From an uncultured Altererythrobacter sp. (lineage in GTDB: Bacteria > Pseudomonadota > Alphaproteobacteria > Sphingomonadales > Sphingomonadaceae), in assembly GCA_937950385.1 (NCBI GenBank), contig CALFEA010000044.1, positions 1-6,130 of the forward strand: a DNA stretch of 6,130 nt, written 5' to 3'. This document shows positions 5,754 to 6,130 of this stretch, piece by piece; position 1 is the stretch's first letter; the number at the start of each line of letters is the position of its first letter. Below the pieces are notes generated by a model. That model saw only the letters and a list, made by a program, of their open reading frames with translations. It was not told the DNA's origin and ran no database searches. A program made the translations under genes and the position numbers.

Positions 5754-6130
5754 CAGTCGAACACAATCACGCTGCGGGCCGAATTACCAGCGCGCATTTT
5801 GTCAAAACCGGCATTGATATCATCGAGCGCAATGCGCTCTGCGATAATCGTGTCGAGATCGAGCAGCCCGCGCATGTAGAAATCAACGAGGCGCGGCAGA
5901 TCAACGGGGAAGTGGTTCTCGCCCATAATCGCCCCTTGGAGTTTCTTGCCAGAGAGCAAATCCATCGCGCCAAGGCCGACTTTGCAATCGAGCGGCATCA
6001 TGCCAAGGATAATCGCTGTGCCGCCGCGCCGCAGGGACGCCACCGCCAGATCAGCAGAGGCCTGCCGCCCGACCGCTTCAATCGCATAATGCGCGCCGCC
6101 GCCGGTTAGCTTGAGAATTTGCTTGGCCGC
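5753..6130 (-). CDS. Zinc-type alcohol dehydrogenase (medium-chain family), C-terminal part
   Basis: The last 125 residues of a medium-chain, NAD(P)-dependent zinc-type alcohol dehydrogenase; its N-terminus and zinc ligands lie beyond the window. The frame is open from 6130, so the GTG at 6043 is internal. The visible part starts inside the Rossmann nucleotide domain (GGAHYAIEAVG, then LRRGGTAIILGM) and goes into the C-terminal catalytic-domain return: LLSGKKLQGAIMGEN, DLPRLVDFYMRGLLDLD, then IALDDINAGFDKMRAGNSARSVIVFD, the typical ending of class III/Rhodococcus-type alcohol dehydrogenases. It is the upstream gene of an operon with the phosphotransferase (TGATG overlap). The substrate could be a primary alcohol, a hydroxy acid derivative or a glutathione adduct; the visible part does not decide. 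Confidence 0.9.
   Translation of the reverse strand, partial: AAKQILKLTGGGAHYAIEAVGRQASADLAVASLRRGGTAIILGMMPLDCKVGLGAMDLLSGKKLQGAIMGENHFPVDLPRLVDFYMRGLLDLDTIIAERIALDDINAGFDKMRAGNSARSVIVFD

Noticed and set aside
5753..6043. Separate 96-residue gene starting at GTG 6043
   Set aside because: The same frame stays open to the window edge with Rossmann-domain sequence, so it is the 3' part of a larger dehydrogenase.

Overview
The window looks like ordinary chromosome of an alphaproteobacterium, most likely a sphingomonad of the Erythrobacter type. This is inferred from the moderately high G+C, the style of the proteins (DPEP1-like M19 dipeptidase, succinylase-branch DapD, S8 protease with a C-terminal barrel-like domain, ACAD11-like phosphotransferase) and the compact gene spacing. 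No tRNA, rRNA, CRISPR array, insertion sequence or phage gene was seen.

Layout, left to right. Positions 1-791 (+) hold the C-terminal two thirds of a membrane (renal-type) dipeptidase, cut by the window edge. It converges on a 50-residue single-span membrane protein (805-957, -), and a perfect 16-bp palindrome fills the gap and touches both stop codons. Upstream of the small gene on the same strand is dapD (1088-1912, -), a full-length 274-residue lysine/diaminopimelate biosynthesis enzyme. A 245-bp divergent intergenic region (1913-2157) separates dapD from the main accessory gene, an 821-residue subtilisin-like serine protease (2158-4623, +). That protein combines a lipoprotein signal, an 11-fold Pro-Thr spacer, an intact Asp/His/Ser catalytic domain and a beta-rich C-terminal domain ending in an outer-membrane-type Phe. 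Its start codon overlaps the stop of a possible 8-codon leader ORF with a strong Shine-Dalgarno sequence.

Converging on the protease from the right is a two-gene minus-strand operon: a zinc-type alcohol dehydrogenase (entering at 6130, ending 5753), then an APH/ACAD11-type phosphotransferase (5753-4659). They overlap by one base (TGATG), so they are probably translationally coupled. The phosphotransferase frame stays open for 12 more codons after its TAG stop and ends in a TAA that overlaps the protease stop. This may mark a recent nonsense truncation.

The genes do not form one pathway. DapD is housekeeping. The dehydrogenase/phosphotransferase pair suggests oxidation plus phosphorylation of an alcohol or hydroxyacyl substrate. 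The protease is a candidate cell-surface, possibly self-displayed, lipoprotein. No clearly new multi-gene system is visible; the most unusual items are the protease architecture and its translation start region, and the in-frame tail behind the phosphotransferase stop.
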